Of a stretch of DNA of 64,000 nucleotides, positions 22,591 to 35,799 are shown piece after piece. Source of the stretch: Clusia tigrina (taxonomy: Eukaryota > Arthropoda > Insecta > Diptera > Clusiidae); NCBI GenBank assembly GCA_920105625.2, contig OV050030.1, forward strand, positions 247,039,889 through 247,103,888. Reading direction: 5' to 3'. Positions within the stretch are counted from its first letter, which is position 1. Every line of letters begins with the position of its first letter. A program made the translations under genes and the position numbers. Under the pieces are notes generated by a model that worked only from the letters and a program-made list of their open reading frames with translations, was not told the DNA's origin and made no database searches.

Positions 22591-24465
22591 TCAAATGGCC
22601 CTAACTTCTATACGGTACGTCCTACATCTATCAAAGTTTGCAACATACAAATGCTTGTAACTTTTTACTGGAGCGTCATAAAACCTTGAAATTTTGTAAC
22701 AATACAGTACTCGTACCTCTTGTCTATTTAAGCTTTCGCTCACAGCTATGCTACCCTTGAGTCCCAAATAAAACACTGATAAAACTTCAAATGGCCCTAA
22801 CTTCTATACGGCACGTTATACACCTATCAAAGTTTGCAACATACAAATGCTTGTAACTTTTTACTGGAGCGTCATAAAACCTTGAAATTTTGTAACAATA
22901 AAGTACTCGAGCCTCTTGTCAATTTAAGCTATCGCTCAAAGCTATGCTACCCTTGAGTCCCAAATCAAACACTGATAAAACTTCAAATGGCCCTAACTTC
23001 TATACGGTACGTCCTGCACATATCAAAGTTTGCAACATACAAATGCTTGCAACTTTTTCCTGGAGCGTCATAAAACCTTGAAATTTTGTAACAATAAAGT
23101 ACTCGAGCCTCTTGTCAATTTAAGCTATCGCTCAAAACTATGCTACCCTTGAGTCCCAAATCACACATTGATAAAACTTCAAATGGCCCTAACTTCTATA
23201 CGGTACGTCCTACACCTATCAAAGTTTGCAACATACAAATGCTTGTAACTTTTTACTGGAGCGTCATAAAACCTTGAAATTTTGTAACAATACAGTACTC
23301 GAACCTCTTGTCAATCTAAGCTATCGCTCAAAGCTATGCTACCCTTAAGTCCCAAATCAAACACTGATAAAACTTCAAATTGCAACATACAAATGCTTGT
23401 AACTTTTTACTGGAGCGTCATAAAACCTTGAAATTTTGTAACAATAAAGTACTCCAGCCTCTTGTCAATTTAATCTATCGCTCAAAGCTATGCTACCCTT
23501 GAGTCCCAAATCAAACACTGATAAAACTTCAAATGGCCCTAACTTCTATGCGGTACGTCCTACACCTATCCAAGTTTGCAACATACAAATGCTTGTAACT
23601 TTTTACTGGAACGTCATAAAACCTTGAAATTTTGTAACAATAAAGTACTCGAGCCTCTTGTCAATTTATGCTATCGCTCAAAGCTATGCTACCCTTGAGT
23701 CCCAAATCAAACACTGATAAAACTTCAAATGGCCCTAACTTCTATACGGCACGTTATACACCTATCAAAGTTTGCAACATACAAATGCTTGTAACTTTTT
23801 ACTGGAGCGTCATAAAACCTTGAAATTTTGTAACAATAAAGTACTCGAGCCTCTTGTCAATTTAAGCTATCGCTCAAAGCTATACTACCCTTGAGTCCCA
23901 AATCAAACGCTGATAAAACTTCAAATGGCCCTAACTTCTATACGGTACGTCCTACACCTATCAAAGTTTGCAACATACAAATGCTTGTAACTTTTTACTG
24001 CGTCATAAAACCTTGAAATTTTGAACAATAAAGTACTGGAGCCTCTTGTCAATTTAAGTTATCGCTCAAAGCTATGCTACCCTTGAGGCCCAAATGAAAC
24101 ACTGATAAAACTTCAAATGGCCCTTACTTCTATACGGTACGTCCTACACCTATCAAAATTTGCAACATACAAATGCTTGTAACTTTTTACTAGAGCGTCA
24201 TAAAAGCTTGAAATTTTGTAACAATAAAGTACTCGAGCCTCTTGTCAATTTAAGCTATCGCTCAAAGCTATGCTACCCCTGAGTCCCAAATCAAACACTG
24301 ATAAAACTTCAAATGGCCCCAACTTCTATACGGTACGTCCTACACCTATCAAAGTTTGCAACATACAAATGCTTGTAACTTTTTACTGGAACGTCATAAA
24401 ACCTTGAAATTTTGTAACAATAAAGTACTCGAGCCTCTTGTCAATTTAAGCTATCGCTCAAAGCT
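22591..24465 (+). repeat. Monomers linking the 20 kb and 24 kb echoes
   Basis: This stretch holds ordinary 196 bp monomers and the first 42 bp deletion unit. Its start recurs at 27,000 (offset 4,409) and again at 33,022. The end of the region, from about 23.72 kb, repeats 19.3-20.0 kb at offset 4,412. It contains nothing other than satellite. Confidence 0.75.
23240..23393 (+). repeat. 154 bp monomer, 42 bp deletion (copy 1)
   Basis: Register words are 154 bases apart. The sequence runs from cttcaaat directly to tgcaacatac, losing 42 bases from the middle of half-repeat a. It is independent of the 48 bp deletion, with different endpoints. A second copy lies 4,997 bases downstream. Confidence 0.9.
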
Positions 24466-24955
24466 ATGCTACCCTTGAGTCCCAAATCAAACACTGATAA
24501 AACTTCAAATGGCCCTAACCTCTATAGTACGTCCTACACCTATCAAAGTTTGCAACATACAAATGCTTGTAACTTTTTACTGGAGCGTCATAGAACCTTG
24601 AAATTTTGTAACAATAAAGTACTCGAGCCTCTTGTCAATTTTAGCTATCGCTCAAATCTATGCTACCCTTGAGTCCCAAATCAAACACTGATAAAACTTC
24701 AAATGGCCCTAACTTCTATACGGTACGTCCTACACCTATCAAAGTTTGCAACATACAAATGCTTGTAACTTTTTACTGGAGCGTCATAAAACCTTGAAAT
24801 TTTGGAACAATAAAGTACTCCAGCCTCTTGTCAATTTAAGCTATCGCTCAAAGCTATGCTACCCTTGAGTCACAAATCAAACACTGATAAAACTTCAAAT
24901 GGCCCTAACTTCTATACGGTACGTCCTACACCTATCAAAGTTTGCAACATACAAA

Positions 24956-25103
24956 TGCTTGTAACTTTTTACTGGAGCGTCATAAAACCTTGAAATTTTG
25001 TAACAATAAAGTACTCGAGCCTCTTGTCAATTTAAGCTATCGCTCAAAGCTATGCTACCCTTGAGTCCCAAATCAAACGCTATCAAAGTTTGCAACATAC
25101 AAA
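24956..25103 (+). repeat. 148 bp monomer, 48 bp deletion (copy 5)
   Basis: It has the same junction and lies 4,216 bases from copy 4. The monomers after it are duplicated again as a 392 bp dimer (25.1-25.9 kb), but the deletion monomer itself is not. Confidence 0.9.
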
Positions 25104-25890
25104 TGCTTGTAACTTTTTACTGGAGCGTCATAAAACCTTGAAATTTTGTAACAATAAAGTAATCGAGCCTCTTGTCTATTTAAGCTATCGCTCAAAGGTA
25201 TGCTACCCTTGAGTCCCAAATCAAACACTGATAAAACTTCAAATGGCCCTAACTTCTCTACAGTACGTCCTACACCCATCAAAGTTTGCAACATACAAAT
25301 GCTTGTAACTTTTTACTGGAGCGTCATAAAACCTTGAAATTTTGTAACAATAAAGTACTCGAGCCTCTTGTCAATTTAAGCTACCGCTCAAAGCTATGCT
25401 ACGCTTGAGTCCCAAATCAAACACTGATAAAACTTCAAATGGCCCTAACTTCTATACGGTACGTCCTACACCTATCAAAGTTTGCAACATACAAATGCTT
25501 GTAACTTTTTACTGGAGCGTCATAAAACCTTGAAATTTTGTAACAATAAAGTAATCGAGCCTCTTGTCTATTTAAGCTATCGCTCAAAGGTATGCTACCC
25601 TTGAGTCCCAAATCAAACACTGATAAAACTTCAAATGGCCCTAACTTCTCTACAGTACGTCCTACACCCATCAAAGTTTGCAACATACAAATGCTTGTAA
25701 CTTTTTACAGGAGCGTCATAAAACCTTGAAATTTTGTAACAATAAAGTACTCGAGCCTCTTGTCAATTTAAGCTACCGCTCAAAGCTATGCTACCCTTGA
25801 GTCCCAAATCAAACACTGATAAAACTTCAAATGGCCCTAACTTCTATACGGTACGTCCTACACCTATCAAAGTTTGCAACATACAAATGC
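25104..25890 (+). repeat. 392 bp dimer tandem duplication
   Basis: The variants taatcgagcc, tgtctattt, ggtatgct, ctctacagtacg and acccatc recur 392 bases (two monomers) apart at about 25.16-25.29 and 25.55-25.68 kb. They occur once per block in the related 13.7 and 20.9 kb copies, so the doubling is local and recent. Confidence 0.8.
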
Positions 25891-27320
25891 TTGTAACTTT
25901 TTACTGGAGCGTCATAAAACCTTGAAATTTAGTAACAATAAAGTACTCGAGCCTCTTGTCAATTTAAGCTATCGCTCAAAGCTATGCTACCCTTGAGTCC
26001 CAAATAAAACACTGATAAAACTTCAAATGGCCCTAACTTCTATACGGCACGTTATACACCTATCAAAGTATGCAACATATAAATGCTTGTAACTTTTTAC
26101 TGGAGCGTCATAAAACCTTGAAATTTTGTAACAATAAAGTACTCGAGCCTCTTGTCAATTTAAGCTATCGCTCAAAGCTATGCTACCCTTGAGTCCCAAA
26201 TCAAACACTGATAAAACTTCAAATGGCCCTAACTTCTATACGGTACGTCCTACACCTATCAAAGTATGCAACATACAAATGCTTGTAACTTTTTACTGGA
26301 GCGTCATAAAACGTTGAAATTTTGTAACAATAAAGTACTCGAGACTCTTGTCAATTTAAGCTATCGCTCAAAGCTATGCTACCCTTGAGTCCCAAAGCAA
26401 CCACTGAAAAAACTTCAAATGGCACTAACTTCTATACGGTACGTCCTTCACCTATCAAAGTTTGCAACATACAAATGCTTGTAACTTTTTACTGGAGCGT
26501 CATAAAACCTTGAAATTTAGTAACAATAAAGTACTCCAGCCTCTTGTCAATTTAAGCTATCGCTCAAAGCTATGCTACGCTTGAGTCCCAAATCAAACAC
26601 TGATAAAACTTCAAATGGCCCTAACTTCTATACGGTACGTCCTACACCTATCAAAGTTTGCAACACGCAAATGCATGTAACTTTTTACTGCGTCATAAAA
26701 TCTTGAAATTTTGTAACAGTAAAGTACTCCAGCTTCTTTTCAAGTTATGTTATCGCTCAAAGCTATGCTACCCTTGAGTCCCAAATCAAACGCTGATAAA
26801 ACTTCAAATGGCCCTAACTTCTATACGGTACGTACTACACCTATCAAAGTTTGCAACATACAAATGCTTGTAACTTTTTACTGGGGCGTCATAAAACCTT
26901 GAAATTTTGTAACAATAAAGTACTCCAGCCTCTTGTCAATTTAAGTTATCGCTCAAAGCTATGCTACCCTTGAGTCCCAAATCAAACACTGATAAAACTT
27001 CAAATGGCCCTAACTTCTATACGGTACGTCCTACATCTATCAAAGTTTGCAACATACAAATGCTTGTAACTTTTTACTGGAGCGTCATAAAACCTTGAAA
27101 TTTTGTAACAATACAGTACTCGTACCTCTTGTCTATTTAAGCTTTCGCTCACAGCTATGCTACCCTTGAGTCCCAAATAAAACACTGATAAAACTTCAAA
27201 TGGCCCTAACTTCTATACGGCACGTTATACACCTATCAAAGTTTGCAACATACAAATGCTTGTAACTTTTTACTGGAGCGTCATAAAACCTTGAAATTTT
27301 GTAACAATAAAGTAATCGAG
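25661..27320 (+). repeat. Segment duplicated at 31,683-33,342 (offset 6,022)
   Basis: Matching markers include cctacaccca (25,661 and 31,683), tacaggagcg, caaagtatgc, caaagcaaccactg, cacgcaaatgcatg, agcttctttt (26,731 and 32,753), actggggcg and acatctatc (near 27,032 and 33,054). The two copies are about 1.66 kb and differ at few positions, for example tacacctatc against tacttctatc. Confidence 0.85.
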
Positions 27321-29170
27321 CCTCTTGTCAATTTAAGCTATCGCTCAAAGCTATGCTACCCTTGAGTCCCAAATCAAACACTGATAAAACTTCAAATGGC
27401 CCTAACTTCTCTACGGTACGTGCTACACCTATCAAAGTTTGCAACATACAAATGCTTGTAACTTTTTACTGGAGCGTCATAAAACCTTGAAATTTTGTAA
27501 CAATAAAGTACTCGAGCCTCTTGTCAATTTAAGCTATCGCTCAAAGCTATGCTACCCTTGAGTCCCAAATCAAACACTGATAAAACTTCAAATGGCCCTA
27601 ACTTCTATACGGTACGTCCTGCACCTATCAAAGTTTGCAACATACAAATGCTTGCAACTTTTTACTGGAGCGTCATAAAACCTTGAAATTTTGTAACAAT
27701 AAAGTACTCGAGCCTCTTGTCAATTTAAGCTATCGCTCAAAACTATGCTACCCTTGACTCCCAAATCAAACACTGATAAAACTTCAAATGGCCCTAACTT
27801 CTATACGGTACGTCCTACACCTATCAAAGTTTGCAACATGCAAATGCTTGTAACTTTTTACTGGAGCGTCATAAAACCTTGAAATTTCGTAACAATAAAG
27901 TACTCGAGCCTCTTGTCAATTTAACCTATCGCTCAAAGCTATGCTACCCTTGAGTCCCAAATGAAACACTGATAAAACTTCAAATGGCCCTAACTTCTAT
28001 ACGCTACGTCCTACACCTATCAAAGTTTGCAACATACAAATGCCTGTAACTTTTTACTGGAGCGTCATAAAACCTTGAAATTTTATAACAATAAAGTACT
28101 CGAGCCTCTTGTCAATTTAAGCTATCGCTCAAAGCTATGCTACCCTTGAGTCCCAAATCAAACATTGATAAAACTTCAAATGGCCCTAACTTCTATACGG
28201 TACGTCCTACACCTATCAAAGTTTGCAACATACAAATGCTTGTAACTTTTTACTGGAGCGTCATAAAACCTTGAAATTTTGTAACAATACAGTACTCGAA
28301 CCTCTTGTCAATCTAAGCTATCGCTCAAAGCTATGCTACCCTTAAGTCCCAAATCAAACACTGATAAAACTTCAAATTGCAACATACAAATGCTTGTAAC
28401 TTTTTACTGGAGCGTCATAAAACCTTGAAATTTTGTAACAATAAAGTACTCCAGCCTCTTGTCAATTTAATCTATCGCTCAAAGCTATGCTACCCTTGAG
28501 TCCCAAATCAAACACTGATAAAACTTCAAATGGCCCTAACTTCTATGCGGTACGTCCTACACCTATCCAAGTTTGCAACATACAAATGCTTGTAAGTTTT
28601 TACTGGAGCGTCATAAAACCTTGAAATTTTGTAACAATAAAGTACTCGAGCCTCTTGTCAATTTAAGCTATCGCTCAAAGCTATGCTACCCTTGAGTCCC
28701 AAATCAAACACTGATAAAACTTCAAATGGCCCTAACTTCTATACGGCACGTTATACACCTATCAAAGTTTGCAACAAACAAATGCTTGTAACTTTTTACT
28801 GGAGCGTCATAAAACCTTGAAATTTTGTAACAATAAAGTACTCGAGCCTCTTGTCAATTTAAGCTATCGCTCAAAGCTATGCTACCCTTGAGTCCCAAAT
28901 CAAACACTGATAAAACTTCAAATGGCCCTAACTTCTATGCGGTACGTCCTACACCTATCCAAGTTTGCAACATACAAATGCTTGTAACTTTTTACTGGAG
29001 CGTCATAAAACCTTGAAATTTTGTAACAATAAAGTACTCGAGCCTCTTGTCAATTTAAGCTATCGCTCAAAGCTATGCTACCCTAGACTCCCAAATGAAA
29101 CACTGATAAAACTTCAAATGGCCCTAACTTCTATACGGTACGTCCTACACCTATCAAAGTTTGCAACATA
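27321..29170 (+). repeat. Ordinary monomers with the second 42 bp deletion
   Basis: These are plain 196 bp units. Part of the stretch (about 28.2-28.6 kb) repeats 23.2-23.6 kb at offset 4,997. The 4,997 offset is 4,409 plus 588, so three monomers were gained here relative to the 22.6 kb copy. Nothing other than satellite is present. Confidence 0.75.
28237..28390 (+). repeat. 154 bp monomer, 42 bp deletion (copy 2)
   Basis: It has the same junction and the same flanking variants (aatacagt, tcgaacc, caatctaag) as the copy at 23,240. It is part of a block shared by about 23.2-23.6 and 28.2-28.6 kb at offset 4,997. Confidence 0.9.
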
Positions 29171-29660
29171 CAAATGCTTGTAACTTTTTACTGGAGCGTC
29201 ATAAAACCTTGAAACTTTGTAACAATAAAGTACTCGAGCCTCTTGTCAATTTAAGCTATCGCTCAAAGCTATGCTACCCTTGAGTGCCAAATCAAACACT
29301 GATTAAACTTCAAATGGCCCCAATGGTACGTCCTTTAACCTATCAAAGTTTGCAACATACAAATGCTTGTAACTTTTTACTGGAACGTCATAAAACCTTG
29401 AAATTTTGTAACAATAAAGTACTCGAGCCTCTTGTCAATTTAAGCTATCGCTCAAAGCTATGCTACCCTTGAGTCCCAAATCAAACACTGATAAAACTTC
29501 AAATGGCCCTAACTTCAATAGTACGTCCTACACCTATCAAAGTTTGCAACATACAAATGCTTGTAACTTTTTACTAGAGCGTCATAAAACCTTGAAATTT
29601 TGTAACAATAAAGTACTCGAACCTCTTGTCAATTTAAGCTATCGCTCAAAGCTATGCTAC
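29171..29660 (+). repeat. Segment related to 36.2-36.7 kb, with a 189 bp monomer
   Basis: gaaactttgt (29,211 and 36,251), tgagtgccaa (29,281 and 36,321) and aacttcaata (29,511 and 36,556) recur in order. The offset shifts from 7,040 to 7,045. That is explained by an eight-base loss in the left copy (ccccaatggtacg) and a three-base loss in the right copy. The 29,175-29,363 unit is 189 bp long. A third tgagtgccaa/ctttaacc unit lies at about 35.93 kb. Confidence 0.75.
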
Positions 29661-30104
29661 CCTTGAGTCCCAAATCAAACACTGATAAAACTTCAAATGG
29701 CCCTAACTTCTATAAGGTACGTCCTACACCTATCAAAGTTTGCAACATACAAATGCTTGTAACTTTTTACTGGAGCGTCATAAAACCTTGAAATTTTGTA
29801 ACAATAAAGTACTCGAGCCTCTTGTCAATTTAAGCTATCGCTCAAAGCTATGCTACCCGTGAGTCCCAAATCAACCACTGATTAAACTTCAAATGACCCT
29901 AACTTCTATACGGTGCATCCTATACCTATCAAAGTTTGCAACATACAAATGCTTGTAGCTTTTTACTGGAGCGTCATAAAACCTTGAAATTTTGTGACAA
30001 TAAAATACTGGAGCCTCTTGTCAATTTAAGCTATCGCTCAAAGCTTTGCTACCCTTGAGTCCCAAATCAAACACTGATAAAACTTCAAATGGCCCTAACT
30101 TCTA

Positions 30105-31000
30105 TACGGTACGTCCTATACCTATCAAAGTTTGCAACATACAAATGCTTGTAACTTTTTACTGGAGCGTCATAAAACCTTGAAATTTTGTAACAATAAA
30201 GTACTCGAGCCTCTTCTCAATTTAAGCTATCGCTCAAAGCTATGCTACCCTTGAGTCCCAAATCAATCACTGATAAAACTTCAAATGACCCTAACTTCTA
30301 TACGGTGCATCCTATAGTTATCAAAGTTTGCAACATACAAATGCTTGTAGCTTTTTACTGGAGCGTCATAAAACCTTGAAATTTTGTAACAATAAAGTAC
30401 TCGAGCCTCTTGTCAATTTAAGCTATCGCTCAAAGCTATGCTACCCTTGAGTCCCAAATCAAACACTGATAAAACTTCAAATGGCGCTAACTTTTATACG
30501 GTATGTCCTACACCTATCAACGTTTGTAACATACAAATGCTTGTAACTTTTTATTGGAGCGTCATAAAACCTTGACATTTTGTGACAATAAAGTACTCGA
30601 GCCTCTTGTCAATTTAAGCTATCGCTCAAAGCTATGCTACCCTTGAGTCCCAAATCAAACACTGATAAAACTTCAAATGGCCCTAACTTCTATACGGTGC
30701 TTCCTACACCTATCAAAGTTTGCAACATACAAATGCTTGTAACTTTTTACTGGAGCGTCATAAAACCTTGAAATTTTGTAACAATAAAGTACTCCAGCCT
30801 CTTGTCAATTTAAGCTATCGCTCAAAGCTATGCTACCCTTGAGTCCCAAATCAAACACTGATAAAACTTCAAATGGCCCTAACTTCTATACGGTACGTCC
30901 TACACCTATCAACGTTTGCAACATACAATTGCTTGTAACTTTTTACTGGAGCGTCATAAAACCTTGAAATTTTGTAACAATAAAATACTCGAGCCTCTTC
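30105..31000 (+). repeat. Segment duplicated at about 34.4-35.3 kb (offset 4,310)
   Basis: cctatagtta (30,311 and 34,621), tggcgctaac with tttatacggtatg, tcaacgtttgtaac, cttgacattttgtgac, ggtgcttcc and acaattgc follow each other in both places. This is the first appearance from the left of several variants that typify the right half of the array. Confidence 0.75.
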
Positions 31001-31059
31001 TCAATTTAAGCTATCGCTCAAAGCTATGCTACCCTTGAGTCCCAAATCAAACACTGATA

Positions 31060-31860
31060 AAACTTCAAAAGGCCCTAACTTCTCTACAGTACGTCCTACA
31101 CCCATCAAAGTTTGCAACATACAAATGCTTGTAACTTTTTACAGGAGCGTCATAAAACCTTGAAATTTTGTAACAATAAAGTACTCGAGCCTCTTGTCAA
31201 TTTAAGCTACCGCTCAAAGCTATGCTACCCTTGAGTCCCAAATCAAACACTGATAAAACTTCAAATGGCCCTAACTTCTATACGGTACGTCCTACACCTA
31301 TCAAAGTTTGCAACATACAAATGCTTGTAACTTTTTACTGGAGCGTCATAAAACCTTGAAATTTTGTAACAATAAAGTACTCGAGCCTCTTCTCAATTTA
31401 AGCTATCGCTCAAAGCTATGCTACCCTTGAGTCCCAAATCAATCACTGATAAAACTTCAAATGACCCTAACTTCTATACGGTACGTCCTATACCTATCAA
31501 AGTTTGCAACATACAAATGCTTGTAACTTTTTACTGGAGCGTCATAAAACCTTGAAATTTTGTAACAATAAAGTACTCGAGCCTCTTCTCAATTTAAGCT
31601 ATCGCTCAAAGCTATGCTACCCTTGAGTCCCAAATCAAACACTGATAAAACTTCAAAAGGCCCTAACTTCTCTACAGTACGTCCTACACCCATCAAAGTT
31701 TGCAACATACAAATGCTTGTAACTTTTTACAGGAGCGTCATAAAACCTTGAAATTTTGTAACAATAAAGTACTCGAGCCTCTTGTCAATTTAAGCTACCG
31801 CTCAAAGCTATGCTACCCTTGAGTCCCAAATCAAACACTGATAAAACTTCAAATGGCCCT
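31060..31860 (+). repeat. 588 bp trimer tandem duplication
   Basis: caaaaggccc occurs at 31,066 and 31,654, exactly three monomers apart. Both are followed by ctctacagtacg, acccatc, tacaggagcg and gctaccgctc. The second copy leads directly into the block shared with 25.7-27.3 kb. Confidence 0.8.
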
Positions 31861-33342
31861 AACTTCTATACGGTACGTCCTACACCTATCAAAGTTTGCA
31901 ACATACAAATGCTTGTAACTTTTTACTGGAGCGTCATAAAACCTTGAAATTTAGTAACAATAAAGTACTCGAGCCTCTTGTCAATTTAAGCTATCGCTCA
32001 AAGCTATGCTACCCTTGAGTCCCAAATAAAACACTGATAAAACTTCAAATGGCCCTAACTTCTATACGGCACGTTATACACCTATCAAAGTATGCAACAT
32101 ATAAATGCTTGTAACTTTTTACTGGAGCGTCATAAAACCTTGAAATTTTGTAACAATAAAGTACTCGAGCCTCTTGTCAATTTAAGCTATCGCTCAAAGC
32201 TATGCTACCCTTGAGTCCCAAATCAAACACTGATAAAACTTCAAATGGCCCTAACTTCTATACGGTACGTCCTACTTCTATCAAAGTATGCAACATACAA
32301 ATGCTTGTAACTTTTTACTGGAGCGTCATAAAACGTTGAAATTTTGTAACAATAAAGTACTCGAGACTCTTGTCAATTTAAGCTATCGCTCAAAGCTATG
32401 CTACCCTTGAGTCCCAAAGCAACCACTGAAAAAACTTCAAATGGCACTAACTTCTATACGGTACGTCCTTCACCTATCAAAGTTTGCAACATACAAATGC
32501 TTGTAACTTTTTACTGGAGCGTCATAAAACCTTGAAATTTAGTAACAATAAAGTACTCCAGACTCTTGTCAATTTAAGCTATCGCTCAAAGCTATGCTAC
32601 GCTTGAGTCCCAAATCAAACACTGATAAAACTTCAAATGGCCCTAACTTCTATACGGTACGTCCTACACCTATCAAAGTTTGCAACACGCAAATGCATGT
32701 AACTTTTTACTGCGTCATAAAATCTTGAAATTTTGTAACAGTAAAGTACTCCAGCTTCTTTTCAAGTTATGTTATCGCTCAAAGCTATGCTACCCTTGAG
32801 TCCCAAATCAAACGCTGATAAAACTTCAAATGGCCCTAACTTCTATACGGTACGTACTACACCTATCAAAGTTTGCAACATACAAATGCTTGTAACTTTT
32901 TACTGGGGCGTCATAAAACCTTGAAATTTTGTAACAATAAAGTACTCCAGCCTCTTGTCAATTTAAGTTATCGCTCAAAGCTATGCTACCCTTGAGTCCC
33001 AAATCAAACACTGTTAAAACTTCAAATGGCCCTAACTTCTATACGGTACGTCCTACATCTATCAAAGTTTGCAACATACAAATGCTTGTAACTTTTTACT
33101 GGAGCGTCATAAAACCTTGAAATTTTGTAACAATACAGTACTCGTACCTCTTGTCTATTTAAGCTTTCGCTCACAGCTATGCTACCCTTGAGTCCCAAAT
33201 AAAACACTGATAAAACTTCAAATGGCCCTAACTTCTATACGGCACGTTATACACCTATCAAAGTTTGCAACATACAAATGCTTGTAACTTTTTACTGGAG
33301 CGTCGTAAAACCTTGAAATTTTGTAACAATAAAGTAATCGAG

Positions 33343-34250
33343 CCTCTTCTCAATTTAAGCTATCGCTCAAAGCTATGCTCAATCTTGAGTCCCAAATCAA
33401 TCACTGATAAAACTTCAAATGACCCTAACTTCTATACGGTGCATCCTATACTTATCAAAGTTTGCTACATACAAATGCTTGTAGCTTTTTACTGGAGCGT
33501 CATAAAACCTTGAAATTTTGTAACGATAAAGTACTCGAGCCTCTTGTCAATTTAAGCTATCGCTCAAAGCTATGCTACCCTTGAGTCTCAAATCAAACAC
33601 TGATAAAACTTCAAATGGCGCTAACTTTTATACGGTATGTCCTACACCTATCAACGTTTGCAACATACAAATGCTTGTAACTTTTTACTGGAGCGTTATA
33701 AAACCTTGACATTTTGTGACAATAAAGTACTCGAGCCTCTTGTCAATTTAAGCTATCGCTCAAAGCAATGCTACCCTTGAGTCCCAAATCAAACACTGAT
33801 AAAACTTCAAATGGCCGTAACTTCTATACGGTGCGTCCTACACCTATCAAAGTTTGCAACATACAAATGCTTGTAACTTTTTACTGGAGCGTCATAAAAG
33901 CTTGAAATTTTGTAACAATAAAGTACTCGAGCCTCTTGTCAATTTAAGCTATCGCTCAAAGCTATGCTACCCTTGAGTCCCAAATCAAACACTGATAAAA
34001 CTTCAAATGGCCCTAACTTCTATACGGTACGTCCTACACCTATCAACGTTTGCAACATACAATTGCTTGTAACTTTTTACTGGAGCGTCATAAAACCTTG
34101 AAATTTTGTAACAATAAAATACTCGAGCCTCTTGTCAATTTAAGCTAGCGCTCAAAGCTATGCTACCCTTGAGTCCCAAATCAAACACTGATAAAACTTC
34201 AAATGGCCCCAACTTCTCTTCGGTACATCCTACACCTATCAAAGTTTGCA
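33343..34250 (+). repeat. Segment duplicated at about 36.67-37.57 kb (offset 3,324)
   Basis: gctcaatctt (33,377 and 36,701) is a rare change of ctaccctt and is followed in both places by caatcactg, tttgctacatac, gtaacgataaag, tggcgctaac and caaagcaatgc. The offset is 17 monomers less eight bases of indels. Confidence 0.8.
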
Positions 34251-35799
34251 ACATACAAATGCTTGTAACTTTTTATTGGAGCGTCATAAAACGTTGAAAT
34301 TTTGTAACAATAAAGTACTGGAGCCTCTTGTCAATTTACGCTATCGCTCAAAGCTATGCTACCCTTGAGTCCCAAATCAAACACTGATAAAACTTCAAAT
34401 GGCCCTAACTTCTAGACGGTACGTCCTATACCTATCAAAGTTTGCAACATACAAATGCTTGTAACTTTTTACTGGAGCGTCATAAAACCTTGAAATTTTG
34501 TAACAATAAAGTACTCGAGCCTCTTCTCAATTTAAGCTATCGCTCAAAGCTATGCTACCCTTGAGTCCCAAATCAATCACTGATAAAACTTCAAATGACC
34601 CTAACTTCTATACGGTGCATCCTATAGTTATCAAAGTTTGCAACATACAAATGCTTGTAGCTTTTTACTGGAGCGTCATAAAACCTTGAAATTTTGTAAC
34701 AATAAAGTACTCGAGCCTCTTGTCAATTTAAGCTATCGCTCAAAGCTATGCTACCCTTGAGTCCCAAATCAAACACTGATAAAACTTCAAATGGCGCTAA
34801 CTTTTATACGGTATGTCCTACACCTATCAACGTTTGTAACATACAAATGCTTGTAACTTTTTACTGGAGCGTCATAAAACCTTGACATTTTGTGACAATA
34901 AAGTACTCGAGCCTCTTGTCAATTTAAGCTATCGCTCAAAGCTATGCTACCCTTGAGTCCCAAATCAAACACTGATAAAACTTCAAATGGCCGTAACTTC
35001 TATACGGTGCTTCCTACACCTATCAAAGTTTGCAACATACAAATGCTTGTAACTTTTTACTGGAGCGTCATAAAACCTTGAAATTTTGTAACAATAAAGT
35101 ACTCGAGCCTCTTGTCAATTTAAGCTATCGCTCAAAGCTATGCTACCCTTGAGTCCCAAATCAAACACTGATAAAACTTCAAATGGCCCTAACTTCTATA
35201 CGGTACGTCCTACACCTATCAACGTTTGCAACATACAATTGCTTGTAACTTTTTACTGGAGCGTCATAAAACCTTGAAATTTTGTAACAATAAAATACTC
35301 GAGCCTCTTGTCAATTTAAGCTAGCGCTCAAAGCTATGCTACCCTTGAGTCCCAAATCAAACACTGATAAAACTTCAAATGGCCCCAACTTCTATTCGGT
35401 ACATCCTACACCTATCAAAGTTTGCAACATACAAATGCTTGTAACTTTTTACTGGAGCGTCATAAAACCTTGAAATTTTGTAACAATAAAGTACTCGAGC
35501 CTCTTGTCAATTTAAGCTATCGCTCAAAGCTATGCTACCCTTGAGTCCCAAATCAAACACTGATAAAACTTCAAATGGCCCTAACTTCTATATGGTACGT
35601 CCTACACCTATCAACGTTTGCAACATACAATTGCTTGTAACTTTTTACTGGAGCGTCATAAAACCTTGAAATTTTGTAACAATAAAATACTCGAGCCTCT
35701 TGTCAATTTAAGCTATCGCTCAAAGCTATGCTACCCTTGAGTCCCAAATCAAACACTGATAAAACTTCAAATGGCCCTAACTTCTATACGCTACGTCCT

